64,000 bases of DNA from assembly GCA_002483365.1 (NCBI GenBank), contig DLHT01000005.1:62001-126000 (forward strand), written 5' to 3'. Below the pieces are notes generated by a model. It ran no database searches, was not told the DNA's origin, and worked only from the letters and a program-made list of their open reading frames with translations. This DNA comes from Cellvibrio sp. UBA7661 (GTDB lineage Bacteria; Pseudomonadota; Gammaproteobacteria; Pseudomonadales; Cellvibrionaceae). Positions 16,370-25,458 of this stretch are shown here, piece by piece (the first letter of the stretch is position 1; each line of letters begins with the position of its first letter). Position numbers and translations under genes: made by a program.

Positions 16370-17692
16370 ATGACCTCCCTCGCGCTGCCAATATTCACTT
16401 CTATATGCCCGCATCACAGCGTGGTGATTATTGGCGGCGGCCCCGCCGGGAGCGTTGCAGCCTCCAGGCTGGCGCAAAAAGGTATTCATGCCCTCGTACT
16501 GGAACGCGAAAAATTTCCCCGCTTCCATATTGGCGAATCACTTCTCCCCAATGGCAACCACATACTGAAAAAAATTGGCGTGTGGGACAAGATCGCCAAT
16601 GCCGGTTTTATTGAGAAACGCGGTGCCCAATTTACCCTCGCTGACCGCTCGCGCACAGTTCGCAACGTGTTTGCACAAGGCTGGATTCCCGGCCTGGATA
16701 TGACCTATCAAGTCGAGCGCGCCCGGTTTGATGAAATCCTCCTGCGCCACGCCCAACAACTGGGTGCACAGGTTCAGGAAGAATGCCGTGTCACCACCGT
16801 ATCCCGCACCGGTACCCATTGGCGCATTGAAGCCGAACACCAGGGTCAAACAACCACGTTTACTGCTGACTGGGTGATCGATGCCAGCGGCAGGCATTGT
16901 GTGATGGGGCGGGCAATGAAGCTGGAAAAATCCCCCTTGCCCTACCCCGGACGAATGGCGGTGTTTAATCACTTTGAACACATGGTGCGCGACCAAGGGG
17001 AGATGGCTGGCGACATTATCGTCATGCGCCTGAGCGATGCCTGGTTCTGGGCAATTCCCATCTCGCCCACGGTTACCTCCGTTGGTGTTGTCCTGCAAAA
17101 AAATAGCGGCCGTCAGGCGGGCGAACCCTGGGAGTCACTGTTCTGGCGTAAGGTCGGCGAATCCCCCTTTCTGACGCAGGCGTTAGCGCACGCAAACGCA
17201 GTGGGTGAGTATCGTATTGAGTCTGATTACAGCTTTTCCCACACTGATTTTGGCCGGAACCACTGCTTGCTTGCAGGTGATGCAGCAAGCTTTATCGACC
17301 CGGTTTTTTCCTCTGGCGTTTATCTCGCGCTTGAATCAGGGGTGCTCGCCGCCGATAAAATCGCCGGAGCAATAGCAAAGCCGCCCTCTGCGCGCGCAGA
17401 AGCAAGGCTTTATGCCAGCTACACCAACGCGATGAAAACCCGGATTGGCTATATGCGCCAACTGATTGATGCTTATTACGACGATGAAGCCTGCGAGGTC
17501 TTTATGTCGCCGCGCCCAACCTTGCGTTTGCCACAGGCGATCAATTCCATTCTGGCGGGCGGGCTCACACCGGGTTTTGCCGTGCGCTGGCGGTTGTGGT
17601 TGTTCAAACAAATTTGCGCGCTGCAAAAGCGCCGTGTGCTAGTGCCAAAGATTAATTGGCAATTGCCATCCGAAAACACTTTAGAAAAATAA
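16370..17692 (+). CDS. Flavin-dependent halogenase-like FAD enzyme
   Basis: The 440-residue protein has an N-terminal FAD site GGGPAGS (residues 22-28) and the RFHIGESLLP block (51-60). It also carries the two marks of flavin-dependent halogenases: K83 in an FIEKRGAQF context, the position of the catalytic lysine in CmlS/PltA-type enzymes, and W225-F-W-A-I-P230, the WxWxIP motif that blocks monooxygenase activity. The second FAD motif GDAASFIDPVFSSGV (about 303-318) is intact. No carrier protein, NRPS/PKS or flavin reductase is nearby. Either a freestanding substrate is halogenated, or the enzyme is a relative with another role. No strong ribosome-binding site precedes the ATG, so the exact start is less certain. 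Confidence 0.78.
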   Translation: MTSLALPIFTSICPHHSVVIIGGGPAGSVAASRLAQKGIHALVLEREKFPRFHIGESLLPNGNHILKKIGVWDKIANAGFIEKRGAQFTLADRSRTVRNVFAQGWIPGLDMTYQVERARFDEILLRHAQQLGAQVQEECRVTTVSRTGTHWRIEAEHQGQTTTFTADWVIDASGRHCVMGRAMKLEKSPLPYPGRMAVFNHFEHMVRDQGEMAGDIIVMRLSDAWFWAIPISPTVTSVGVVLQKNSGRQAGEPWESLFWRKVGESPFLTQALAHANAVGEYRIESDYSFSHTDFGRNHCLLAGDAASFIDPVFSSGVYLALESGVLAADKIAGAIAKPPSARAEARLYASYTNAMKTRIGYMRQLIDAYYDDEACEVFMSPRPTLRLPQAINSILAGGLTPGFAVRWRLWLFKQICALQKRRVLVPKINWQLPSENTLEK

Positions 17693-17833
17693 AATACGGT
17701 AGAAAAATAAAACCAAAACCGCCCAAGGATTCGGCACCGCAATCCGTCTATTAGATGAACCACATGATTATGTGGCGCAACTCGATGTCTTCGCCTTCAT
17801 ATACCGCACTTGCGGCCAACACGAGATCACCGG

Positions 17834-18385
17834 ATGGTATCGCCAACATCAGATGCACTCATCAAAGCAGCGCAAGCGGGTGACCGCGCGGCCTTTGCAC
17901 AGGTCTTAAGCGACTATTACGACACCCTTTATCGCTTTGCCTACCGCTGGTGTGGCAATCGCAGTGATGCTGACGATGTCACCCAACAAGCCTGCATCAA
18001 ACTCGCACAGAGTATCGGCCAATTCCGTTTTGATGCCGCATTCAGCACCTGGCTTTACCGATTAGTCGTTAACTGCGCCAAAGACTGGCAACGCAGCCAG
18101 GGGCGACATCAGCATGATGACATCGACCAGTTAACTCACGAAGCCCGCCCTGACCAGAGCGCTGAAACCGGCATTTACTTGCACCAGATTTTGACATGGC
18201 TGGATTCCCTTGCCGAAGGATTTAAGGAAACCGCGCTTCTGGTTCACGCCGAAGGGCTAACCCATGCCGAAGCCGCCAGCATCTTGCAGATCAAAGAATC
18301 TACCGTGTCCTGGCGGCTTCACGAAATTCGCAAACAACTGCAGCATTTTCAACCGCGCGATGGACGTTGGGAGGCCTCTCTATGA
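17834..18385 (+). CDS. ECF-type RNA polymerase sigma factor
   Basis: The 183-residue protein has sigma region 2 (about 20-85, with LYRFAYRWCGNRSDADDVTQQ) and region 4 (about 125-175, with LTHAEAASILQIKESTVSWR). The ATG at 17834 is chosen over a TTG 24 bases upstream, which lacks support. The stop overlaps the start of the VWA gene by 4 bases (ATGA). This suggests the large membrane protein encoded next is its regulator or partner, as anti-sigma factors usually are. Confidence 0.9.
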   Translation: MVSPTSDALIKAAQAGDRAAFAQVLSDYYDTLYRFAYRWCGNRSDADDVTQQACIKLAQSIGQFRFDAAFSTWLYRLVVNCAKDWQRSQGRHQHDDIDQLTHEARPDQSAETGIYLHQILTWLDSLAEGFKETALLVHAEGLTHAEAASILQIKESTVSWRLHEIRKQLQHFQPRDGRWEASL

Positions 18386-20520
18386 ACAAACAGCCTATTA
18401 ATGACGATGAGCTGCAACAACACTTGCAACAGCCCGCTCCCGCACCGGATGCCAATGCCAAAGCGCGCCATATGGCGGCTGCGATGGCAGCGTTTGATGC
18501 GCAGCAGGTCACCCCACAAGGTGCATCATCCAGCAGCGAATCTGTAGTGGAAGATTTATCGACAACAATAGAAACCGGGGTCGATGAAAAAAAATCCAAT
18601 CTTCTCCAAGGATTTTTACAGCGCCTGCGTCTTACCCGTGACACCAACCACCACGGGAGCGAACCCATGCGTCATTCCAATGTTGATAACCGTTCTATTT
18701 GGCAAAAACCGGCGCTGCTTTCCGCTATTGCCGCCTCCAGTCTCGCCGTTGTTGCAGGGCTTACATTTACCCAACATTTTGTTATCCACTCAGGTGAGCA
18801 ACCGCTTCAAGAATCCATCGCACTGGATTCTGCCAAGAAATCCCAACCAATAGTGATTGCCGATAACCAAACGGAATCTGCCGCACAACCTATGGCGAGC
18901 ATTGCACTACAAGAACAAGAACAAGAAGCCAAAGAAGAGATTGTCGTCACCGGTGTTCGTCAAACATTAGCGCGCTCGCAAGAATTGGGACGAACCGCAG
19001 CCGCCGCTAAAACAGCGCCAGTTGCGCCGATAGAAATGCGCGAAGCAATGGTAAGTGCAGCGCCTGCTGCTCTGGCTGATCAGGTGAATATGCAACCGCC
19101 ACAAGAATTCCGCGATCGCTTTGAAGATTTCAAAGAAAACGCCGTTGTGGCTACTAGCGAAAATCCGGTCTCGACATTTTCAATTGATGTGGATACTGCC
19201 TCTTACAGTTTTGTGCGGCGCATGCTCAATAACGGTCAATTACCCGAAAAGGACGCGGTGCGTAGCGAAGAATTAATTAATTATTTTGATTACGCCTACC
19301 CTGCGCCCAAAGACCGTACAACACCCTTTGCAACTTACACCACAGTAGTGGATTCGCCATGGAAAGCAGGAAATAAATTAATTCACATCGGCATTCAGGG
19401 TTATCAATTAGCGGCGAGTGAAATCCCGCAATCGAATCTGGTGTTTTTGTTGGATGTTTCCGGCTCTATGGATGAACCCAGCAAATTGCCGCTGATAAAA
19501 CAATCCATGAGCTTGTTGCTGGATACGTTAAAACCCGACGACACTATTGCCATTGTGGTGTATGCCGGTGCCGCAGGCACTGTACTTGAGCCAACCAAGG
19601 TAAAAGAAAAAAATAAAATTCTTGCTGCATTAAATAATTTGCAGGCAGGTGGCAGCACCGCAGGAGCCGAAGGGATCGCACTCGCCTATCAATTAGCGGA
19701 AGCAAATTTTAATGCGCAGGGTGTCAACCGCATTATTCTCGCCACCGATGGCGATTTTAATGTCGGCCAAACCGGCGATGAAGCGCTGCAGGATTTTGTT
19801 GAGCGCAAACGCGAAAAAGGCATTTATTTATCTGTACTCGGTTTTGGCCAAGGCAATTATCAGGACGAAATGATGCAAACCCTGGCACAAAACGGCAATG
19901 GTACCGCAGCCTATATCGATACCCTCAGCGAAGCGCAAAAAGTGTTGGTCACTGAAGCGACATCGAATTTATTTCCTATCGCCAAAGATGTAAAAATCCA
20001 GGTGGAATTCAATCCGAATACGGTAAAAGAATATCGCCTGATTGGCTACGAAACCCGCGCGCTTAACCGCGAAGATTTTAGCAACGACAAAGTCGATGCT
20101 GGCGAAATTGGTGCGGGACAACGTGTCACCGCCATTTATGAAATTACCCCGGTTGGTGCGAAAAGTGGATTACTGGAAGAAAGCCGCTACCAAAAAGCGA
20201 TCAAGGTTGATGCAGACAACAACAGCGAATACGCCTTTTTACGTTTGCGTTATAAATTACCGAACGCAGACCAATCAAAACTGATTGAAACACCTATCGA
20301 GAAAAACGTATTACTGGAGGAAAACTCTGCTTATCAGCAAGAAGTGAATTTTTCTATCGCTGTTGCGGGTTTTGCACAGCTGCTGCGCGGCAGCCACTAT
20401 GCTGGCAATTTCACTTACGACAATGTTATTGCGCTTGCGCAAGCCAACAAAGGCAAAGATGAGTACGGTTATCGCACCGAGTTTGTACAGTTGGTAAGAA
20501 AGGCGAAAATCGCCAAGTAA
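18382..20520 (+). CDS. Membrane-anchored VWA protein (YfbK-like) with a TonB-receptor-like EEIVVTG segment
   Basis: The 712-residue protein starts with a short cytoplasmic part (1-105) like that of an anti-sigma factor. One membrane helix follows (about 108-128), then an extracytoplasmic linker, the YfbK-type vWF_A N-terminal region (about 245-340) and a VWA domain. The metal-ion site is intact, with D358 in DVSGSM and a later DGDFNVG. A DUF3520-like C-terminus ends the protein. At 185-198 the sequence EEIVVTGVRQTLARSQ reads like the N-terminal plug of TonB-dependent receptors. GGGAGG precedes the ATG at 18382. It is probably the partner of the sigma factor, sensing an envelope condition. Confidence 0.82.
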   Translation: MNKQPINDDELQQHLQQPAPAPDANAKARHMAAAMAAFDAQQVTPQGASSSSESVVEDLSTTIETGVDEKKSNLLQGFLQRLRLTRDTNHHGSEPMRHSNVDNRSIWQKPALLSAIAASSLAVVAGLTFTQHFVIHSGEQPLQESIALDSAKKSQPIVIADNQTESAAQPMASIALQEQEQEAKEEIVVTGVRQTLARSQELGRTAAAAKTAPVAPIEMREAMVSAAPAALADQVNMQPPQEFRDRFEDFKENAVVATSENPVSTFSIDVDTASYSFVRRMLNNGQLPEKDAVRSEELINYFDYAYPAPKDRTTPFATYTTVVDSPWKAGNKLIHIGIQGYQLAASEIPQSNLVFLLDVSGSMDEPSKLPLIKQSMSLLLDTLKPDDTIAIVVYAGAAGTVLEPTKVKEKNKILAALNNLQAGGSTAGAEGIALAYQLAEANFNAQGVNRIILATDGDFNVGQTGDEALQDFVERKREKGIYLSVLGFGQGNYQDEMMQTLAQNGNGTAAYIDTLSEAQKVLVTEATSNLFPIAKDVKIQVEFNPNTVKEYRLIGYETRALNREDFSNDKVDAGEIGAGQRVTAIYEITPVGAKSGLLEESRYQKAIKVDADNNSEYAFLRLRYKLPNADQSKLIETPIEKNVLLEENSAYQQEVNFSIAVAGFAQLLRGSHYAGNFTYDNVIALAQANKGKDEYGYRTEFVQLVRKAKIAK

Positions 20521-20541
20521 CAATCTATTTACATCGCAAAT

Positions 20542-20570
20542 AAAAATGGCGCTCATTGAGCGCCATTTTT
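20542..20570. terminator. Bidirectional terminator between convergent genes
   Basis: GGCGCTC and GAGCGCC form a 7-bp stem around ATT. It is flanked by AAAAAT and ATTTTT, so it works for the VWA gene on plus and for the small membrane protein gene on minus. Confidence 0.85.
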
Positions 20571-20576
20571 TATTAA

Positions 20577-21023
20577 TTATTTATCCCAGATTTCCTTGGA
20601 GTGAAAAGCATATTGATATAAAGCGTAATATTGCATAAACAGTAACGTACCTAAACACAAGAGCGTTATTGAGATGAGTATATATACCACATTGTCGCCT
20701 TCAGAAAATACACTCCAGTCCTGAGTAATTAACGTATAAGCATCCCAAGCAATCGCGCAAGGTATGAAATATCGCCAGAACTTACTGAATATAATTTTTT
20801 TATTGTGCGCAAAACCAAAAACACCCAGTGTTATCACTGTATAAACAATCAATTCACCACATTTATCGACGATACTGGACCCCGCATCAGCAAAAACAGA
20901 CCAAAGCGACAAGCACACCAAGGGTAGAAATATCCAGAAAAATATTTTCCAGCCTATTTTCCTTCGCAACACTCCCGTTTCAGACGTTAATTCTGACTGT
21001 GGTGCTTCATATGGATTAATCAT
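20577..21023 (-). CDS. Small four-helix membrane protein with NPYEAP N-terminus
   Basis: The 148-residue protein begins with MINPYEAPQSEL, a short cytoplasmic lead seen in many otherwise unrelated bacterial membrane proteins. Four membrane helices follow, spread over about 25-135. The start codon shares one base with the stop of the upstream gene (TAATG), so the two are translationally coupled. No catalytic motif is evident. Function unknown, probably connected with the zinc-ribbon/TM2 protein. Confidence 0.75.
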   Translation of the reverse strand: MINPYEAPQSELTSETGVLRRKIGWKIFFWIFLPLVCLSLWSVFADAGSSIVDKCGELIVYTVITLGVFGFAHNKKIIFSKFWRYFIPCAIAWDAYTLITQDWSVFSEGDNVVYILISITLLCLGTLLFMQYYALYQYAFHSKEIWDK

Positions 21024-22699
21024 TATTGGCCTCCTTGTTTTTTCACACTGAAACTCGCACTGACTTTACTTAGCAACGCTTTATTTTGTTCAAAGCGGGA
21101 CGTTAACGTCCATGCATAAACAATATAAAAATGGGTATCACTTTCTATGGTAGTCAACAAATAAGTCACTTTTACATTTTCAGACAAGCCTGCCACAACT
21201 TGCTGCTCCGCTGGCAAGCCACCAACCTGCAGTGCGGTTGGGGTGCTGACACGATGAAAATCCTTCACAGTCTCTTCCATATTGCGAATGTGTATATCCA
21301 AATAATCACTGCGTGTGAGCGACGCATCAAAATCACTTTTATTGTCATCGATCACAATCGCATAAACTTCACCGATTTGATTGGAAACTCCCAGAATCGC
21401 AACATCATTCAAGTTGCGATCCCCTTTCCAATTATCCGGCACCGTTAAGGACACACGTTTATCGTCGCTGTACATACGCTTTCTTAACGCATTGCGGTTT
21501 GTCTCCGGTTGCACTGTCACTGCACCACTACCGCCGCGGCATTCAGGCACACGGTATTTATCCGGCATTGATCCACCCAGACAGCTCCAGATAATGTCGC
21601 CGTCTTCTTCTACCGGTGTCCAGATGATGATGTTCTGTCTGGTTTTTTCCAAATGCGGAATGCGGAACTCCACAATCATTTGTGCATCTTCACTCAGTGT
21701 GATGGCGCTGACAAATTCATTGCTGATGTTATCGGGCAAACCAGCCAACACATTTTCATTGGGATAAAACTCTTTTTCCTGAATCACCGCAGTGACTTTA
21801 TCGCGGGTTTGGTTTACCAGCGGCAAACCGGCATGCACTTTGGAACGCGCGGTGTAATCTTGATACGCAGGCAGGGAGACCGCCGCAAGAATTCCCACAA
21901 TAAATATAAAACCGATAAAACACGCAACACCGATTGCAACTTTGAACCCTGTGCTGGCAGCGGGTACTTGCCCGTATTTTTGTTGCCATGTTTGGCGCGA
22001 TGTAAACCAAAACACAAAGGCTTCAAAAAAGGAAATAATGCTGGGAATCCAGGTAACCCAAAACAGCAGATAAAAAACACCCCACCACTGCCCCAAATAA
22101 AAACGGTGAATACCAAAACCACCCAGGAAAAACGCAAGCAGCCCTGCGGTCGTTTTGTCTTTGCTATTGAGCTGCACTTGTTTTGCATGGCAATAAGGAC
22201 AATACGCCACGCCAGCTGCGATTCCGCGCCCGCAGTTGTAACAAAAATATTCCCGCACCGGATGTGCATTGGTTGCAGGTGCAGAATAAGGCGATGCAGA
22301 TTGTTGATGCGGAGCACTATCGTTAGGGGCACTATCGGTAAATGAAGACTCCGCTGCAGATGAGTTATCAACCGCTGGGGTTAATGCCGTCGCCTCAACC
22401 GGCGCAACCGTTAATGCTGGCCGCGGTGCGACAGGGCTAAGCGCATCACTGGGAAATAACTGTTCGCCATGCGCAACAATTTCGCATTGGCCACCCGCTT
22501 TGTGGATAGCATTTTTGTATTTGGCTGCGGTGGCAGCATCAACATTGGCTTTGAGCAGGCTACGCGGTTTACGCAGCATCTTTTCAATGATGGGAACATC
22601 TTTTTTAAACGTGGCGGCAAGGTTGCGCACCAGTGCGGAACGCTCGGTTCCTGGCAGGGGGTCATTCAGTAAATAAATATCCAGACGATCTTCAGACAT
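21023..22699 (-). CDS. Zinc-ribbon / TM2 / pilin-helix multidomain membrane protein
   Basis: The 558-residue protein is a mosaic. Residues 1-80 form a small helical domain ending in a ribosomal-L7/L12-like LKANVDAATAAKYKNAIHKA helix, and a Pro/Ser/Ala linker follows to 150. A zinc ribbon uses C153, C156, C167 and C170. A TM2 domain covers about 182-245 with the GGFGIHRFYLGQ motif. Then comes a membrane helix running into GILAAVSLPAYQDYTARSKV (about 265-292), nearly identical to the N-terminal helix of type IV pilins but internal and without a prepilin peptidase site. The C-terminal 260 residues are extracytoplasmic and end in a PsbP-like segment. Function unknown. Confidence 0.78.
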   Translation of the reverse strand: MSEDRLDIYLLNDPLPGTERSALVRNLAATFKKDVPIIEKMLRKPRSLLKANVDAATAAKYKNAIHKAGGQCEIVAHGEQLFPSDALSPVAPRPALTVAPVEATALTPAVDNSSAAESSFTDSAPNDSAPHQQSASPYSAPATNAHPVREYFCYNCGRGIAAGVAYCPYCHAKQVQLNSKDKTTAGLLAFFLGGFGIHRFYLGQWWGVFYLLFWVTWIPSIISFFEAFVFWFTSRQTWQQKYGQVPAASTGFKVAIGVACFIGFIFIVGILAAVSLPAYQDYTARSKVHAGLPLVNQTRDKVTAVIQEKEFYPNENVLAGLPDNISNEFVSAITLSEDAQMIVEFRIPHLEKTRQNIIIWTPVEEDGDIIWSCLGGSMPDKYRVPECRGGSGAVTVQPETNRNALRKRMYSDDKRVSLTVPDNWKGDRNLNDVAILGVSNQIGEVYAIVIDDNKSDFDASLTRSDYLDIHIRNMEETVKDFHRVSTPTALQVGGLPAEQQVVAGLSENVKVTYLLTTIESDTHFYIVYAWTLTSRFEQNKALLSKVSASFSVKKQGGQ

Positions 22700-22822
22700 G
22701 GGCGCGCATCCTTATTTCTTTTTATCTTCGCGTGCCGACAGTAACCATTACAACTACCGCCGACACGCAGACTGATTGGCAATCCTATCCTTAGTAAAAA
22801 CAAGGAGAGTTAGCGCGCCATA

Positions 22823-23335
22823 TTAGCTTTTGTAAGGCATGCTTCCAAGATAATCCTTTTTGCCTACATCAACGCCGTTGTGACGCAGAATTGCGTAGGC
22901 AGTCGTGAGATGGAAGTAAATATTTGGAATGGCATGCTGGATCGCAAATTCAGTTCCGGTGAGATATTTACCTTCCCAACGCGGCTGGCTGATATGGCGC
23001 TCTGCCGCACCGGCAAAGTCGTCCGGTGTGAATCCGGCAAGATAATCCAACACCGATTGGATACGCGCTTTCAATTCCGGCAGGCTGGTTTCAGTATCCG
23101 GGTGCACCGGTGCGGATTCCACTTTTCCTGTTAAACGTGCAACACCCAGCTTGGCGGTATCGCAAGCAATTTGTACCTGACGGATAAGATTAAATTGATC
23201 CGGTGCCAAGCGGGAATTCAACAGCACTGATACGTCGAATTTTTTAGCCTCGGCATAAGCTGCGCCCTTGTCGAGGATTGCATTGAGGTTATTAAGCGCC
23301 TTGGTGAATTGCACGACTGTAAGTTCGTAAAACAT
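22823..23335 (-). CDS. DUF1993 family protein
   Basis: The 170-residue, mainly helical cytoplasmic protein matches the DUF1993 family, which has a DinB-like four-helix layout. Recognisable blocks are FTKALNNLNAILDKGAAYAEA near the N-terminus, RLAPDQFNL, and the FAIQHAIPNIYFHLTTAYAILRHNGV block near residues 125-155. Its function is unknown. The gene stands alone, between the zinc-ribbon/TM2 gene and the divergent antiporter, with short tandem repeats in its upstream region. Confidence 0.88.
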   Translation of the reverse strand: MFYELTVVQFTKALNNLNAILDKGAAYAEAKKFDVSVLLNSRLAPDQFNLIRQVQIACDTAKLGVARLTGKVESAPVHPDTETSLPELKARIQSVLDYLAGFTPDDFAGAAERHISQPRWEGKYLTGTEFAIQHAIPNIYFHLTTAYAILRHNGVDVGKKDYLGSMPYKS

Positions 23336-23397
23336 GGATTTCTCCCGTGGATACAGTGAAAAGAATGTGATCTGGGCAAGATGCCCAATAGATACAC

Positions 23398-23435
23398 AAA
23401 AGGAACTACATAAAAGGAACTACATAAAAGGAACT
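23398..23435. repeat. 14-bp tandem repeat, 2.7 copies
   Basis: The unit AAAAGGAACTACAT is repeated twice exactly (23398-23411 and 23412-23425), followed by a partial third copy AAAAGGAACT (23426-23435). It lies 63 bases upstream of the DUF1993 gene in the divergent intergenic region. It could be a variable-number tract or reiterated binding site; nothing further can be read from it. Confidence 0.85.
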
Positions 23436-23619
23436 TGGGCAACTTGGGGCTGCAGGCTCGGCTATTCAATCCCACCAACCGAAAAAGGCCGTAAAACTAA
23501 TGCAAGAAAATGCAAAGTTTGCATTTGCCGATTGCATCACTTTTATCTGAAATTATATAGTTCCCCTGAACAATCAATGACTTAGAGAAATTAACGACCT
23601 AGCAAAGGCGCACATCACT

Positions 23620-25347
23620 ATGCCCCACAATATCAGCCTCATCACCACCATTGCCGCAGGCCTTGGCTTGGCCATGATCCTCGGTTTTCTGGTAACCCGT
23701 CTGCGTATGCCACCTTTGGTTGGTTATCTGATTGCAGGCATTATTGTTGGCCCTTATACACCTGGGTTTGTTGCCGATATGGAACTAACCGCACAGCTGG
23801 CCGAGATCGGAGTCATGCTGTTGATGTTTGGTGTCGGTCTTCATTTCTCGATTGATGATTTACTCGCGGTAAAACGCATTGCCATTCCCGGTGCCCTGGT
23901 ACAAATCGCAGCAGCAACAACCCTCGGCGCAGGTGCAGGCTTATGGTGGGGCTGGAGTTTGGGAGAGTCGCTGGTCTTCGGCCTTGCTTTATCGGTCGCC
24001 AGTACGGTGGTTTTACTTAAAGCATTGGAAGCACGCGGGGTAATTGACAGTATCAACGGAAAAATCGCCGTCGGCTGGCTCGTAGTTGAAGATCTGGTGA
24101 TGGTGCTGGTGCTGGTGTTGCTACCCGCATTTGCAGTTTTGCTTGGCGGCCATAACGGCGACGGCCATGCCCCCGTGAATGACAACCTTACCCTCACCAT
24201 TTTGATTACCATCGGCAAAGTGGTTGCCTTTATTGCATTCATGTTGATTGTCGGAAAACGTTTGTTACCGAAATTGTTATGGTGGGTTGCCGGTACTGGT
24301 TCGCGCGAATTATTCAGCTTGTGCGTCATTGCCACAGCAGTCGGGGTTGCCTATGGATCGGCTGCGCTATTCGATGTTTCTTTTGCACTGGGCGCATTCT
24401 TTGCGGGCATGATGCTGCGCGAGTCAGAGTTCAGCCATCGGGCAGCAGATGATTCACTACCACTGCGCGATGCGTTTGCTGTGTTGTTTTTTGTTTCTGT
24501 CGGCATGCTGTTCGATTTTAATATCCTGCAGACTGAACCACTTAAAGTACTCGCCGTTGTTGCGATCATTATGTTTGGTAAAACGATTGTCGCCGTTGCA
24601 TTGGTATTGGCGTTTCGCTATCCGCTTAATACCGCATTGATTGTGGGTGCGAGCCTCGCGCAGATCGGCGAATTTTCATTCATCCTGGCCAGCGTGAGCA
24701 TGAGCCTGGGGCTGATGGAGTCCAGTGCGCAAAATTTAATTTTGGCAGGGGCGCTCGTTTCCATCGCATTAAACTCGCTGATCTTTACCTGTATCGAGCC
24801 ATTGCAAAAATGGTTGCGTGCACGCTCGGCTTACGCGCGCTCGCTTGAAGCCAGCGACGATCCACTTGCCGTATTGCCCATGAGTACCGATGACGTTTTT
24901 TTATCAGGCCAAGCCGTACTTGTGGGTTATGGGCGTGTTGGCAAGCGCATCGCCCGTATGCTTGATGAAAAACAAATTCCCTATGTGGTGGCTGATACCA
25001 ATCGCGAAATAGTCGAGAAACTGCGTAAAAATAATATTCCGGCCGTGTGTGGCGATGCCGCTGATCCTAATGTATTGATCCAAGCGCATATAGCCAAAGC
25101 AGGCATGCTCATTGCAGCAACGTCAAACACTTTTCATGTGCGACAAATGGTTGAAACCGCACGCACATTGAATCCTAAAATTGAAATTGTGATCCGTACT
25201 CACAACGAAGAAGAAGCTGATCTGTGGATGAAAGAAAACATCGGCAAAATATTCCTGAGTGAGCAGCAATTAGCGAGCGGTATGGCAACCCATGTGCTGC
25301 AACGCATGGGCAAGGGTGACCAACCGAAGGAATCGCATCAGCACTAA
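23620..25347 (+). CDS. KefB/YbaL-type monovalent cation:proton antiporter
   Basis: The 575-residue protein has a CPA2 antiporter domain of 12-13 helices (about 5-395) followed by a cytoplasmic TrkA-N (RCK) domain (about 425-550). The latter carries the dinucleotide-binding motif VGYGRVGKRIA at about 433-443. The order and length match YbaL/KefB-like K+/H+ antiporters. It exports potassium or sodium in exchange for protons, probably gated by NAD(H) or a related ligand. No KefF/KefG ancillary subunit is adjacent. AAAGG lies about 11 bases before the ATG. Confidence 0.9.
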   Translation: MPHNISLITTIAAGLGLAMILGFLVTRLRMPPLVGYLIAGIIVGPYTPGFVADMELTAQLAEIGVMLLMFGVGLHFSIDDLLAVKRIAIPGALVQIAAATTLGAGAGLWWGWSLGESLVFGLALSVASTVVLLKALEARGVIDSINGKIAVGWLVVEDLVMVLVLVLLPAFAVLLGGHNGDGHAPVNDNLTLTILITIGKVVAFIAFMLIVGKRLLPKLLWWVAGTGSRELFSLCVIATAVGVAYGSAALFDVSFALGAFFAGMMLRESEFSHRAADDSLPLRDAFAVLFFVSVGMLFDFNILQTEPLKVLAVVAIIMFGKTIVAVALVLAFRYPLNTALIVGASLAQIGEFSFILASVSMSLGLMESSAQNLILAGALVSIALNSLIFTCIEPLQKWLRARSAYARSLEASDDPLAVLPMSTDDVFLSGQAVLVGYGRVGKRIARMLDEKQIPYVVADTNREIVEKLRKNNIPAVCGDAADPNVLIQAHIAKAGMLIAATSNTFHVRQMVETARTLNPKIEIVIRTHNEEEADLWMKENIGKIFLSEQQLASGMATHVLQRMGKGDQPKESHQH

Positions 25348-25396
25348 TCATGCATAGCTACTGGCATCACCAGTAAGCAATCATGCGTGAACCCAT

Positions 25397-25431
25397 AAAA
25401 AAAACGGGCTGGATTTCCAGCCCGTTTTTTT
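25397..25431. terminator. Bidirectional terminator between the antiporter and motB
   Basis: CGGGCTGG and CCAGCCCG pair around ATTT, within long A and T runs on either side. Confidence 0.9.
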
Positions 25432-25458
25432 TATCTTCGGATAACACACATTTACCTA

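Noticed and set aside
18382..20520. TonB-dependent receptor
   Set aside because: Only a short EEIVVTG-type segment is present; there is no barrel, and the protein is a membrane-anchored VWA protein.
21653..22345. A 230-codon plus-strand frame opposite the zinc-ribbon/TM2 gene
   Set aside because: It is antisense to clear domains (TM2 and zinc ribbon) and has no recognisable features.
23841..24335. A 164-codon minus-strand frame opposite the antiporter gene
   Set aside because: It lies entirely within the coding sequence of a well-recognised transporter, and its composition (Thr, Pro, Ser-rich) is typical of antisense frames.
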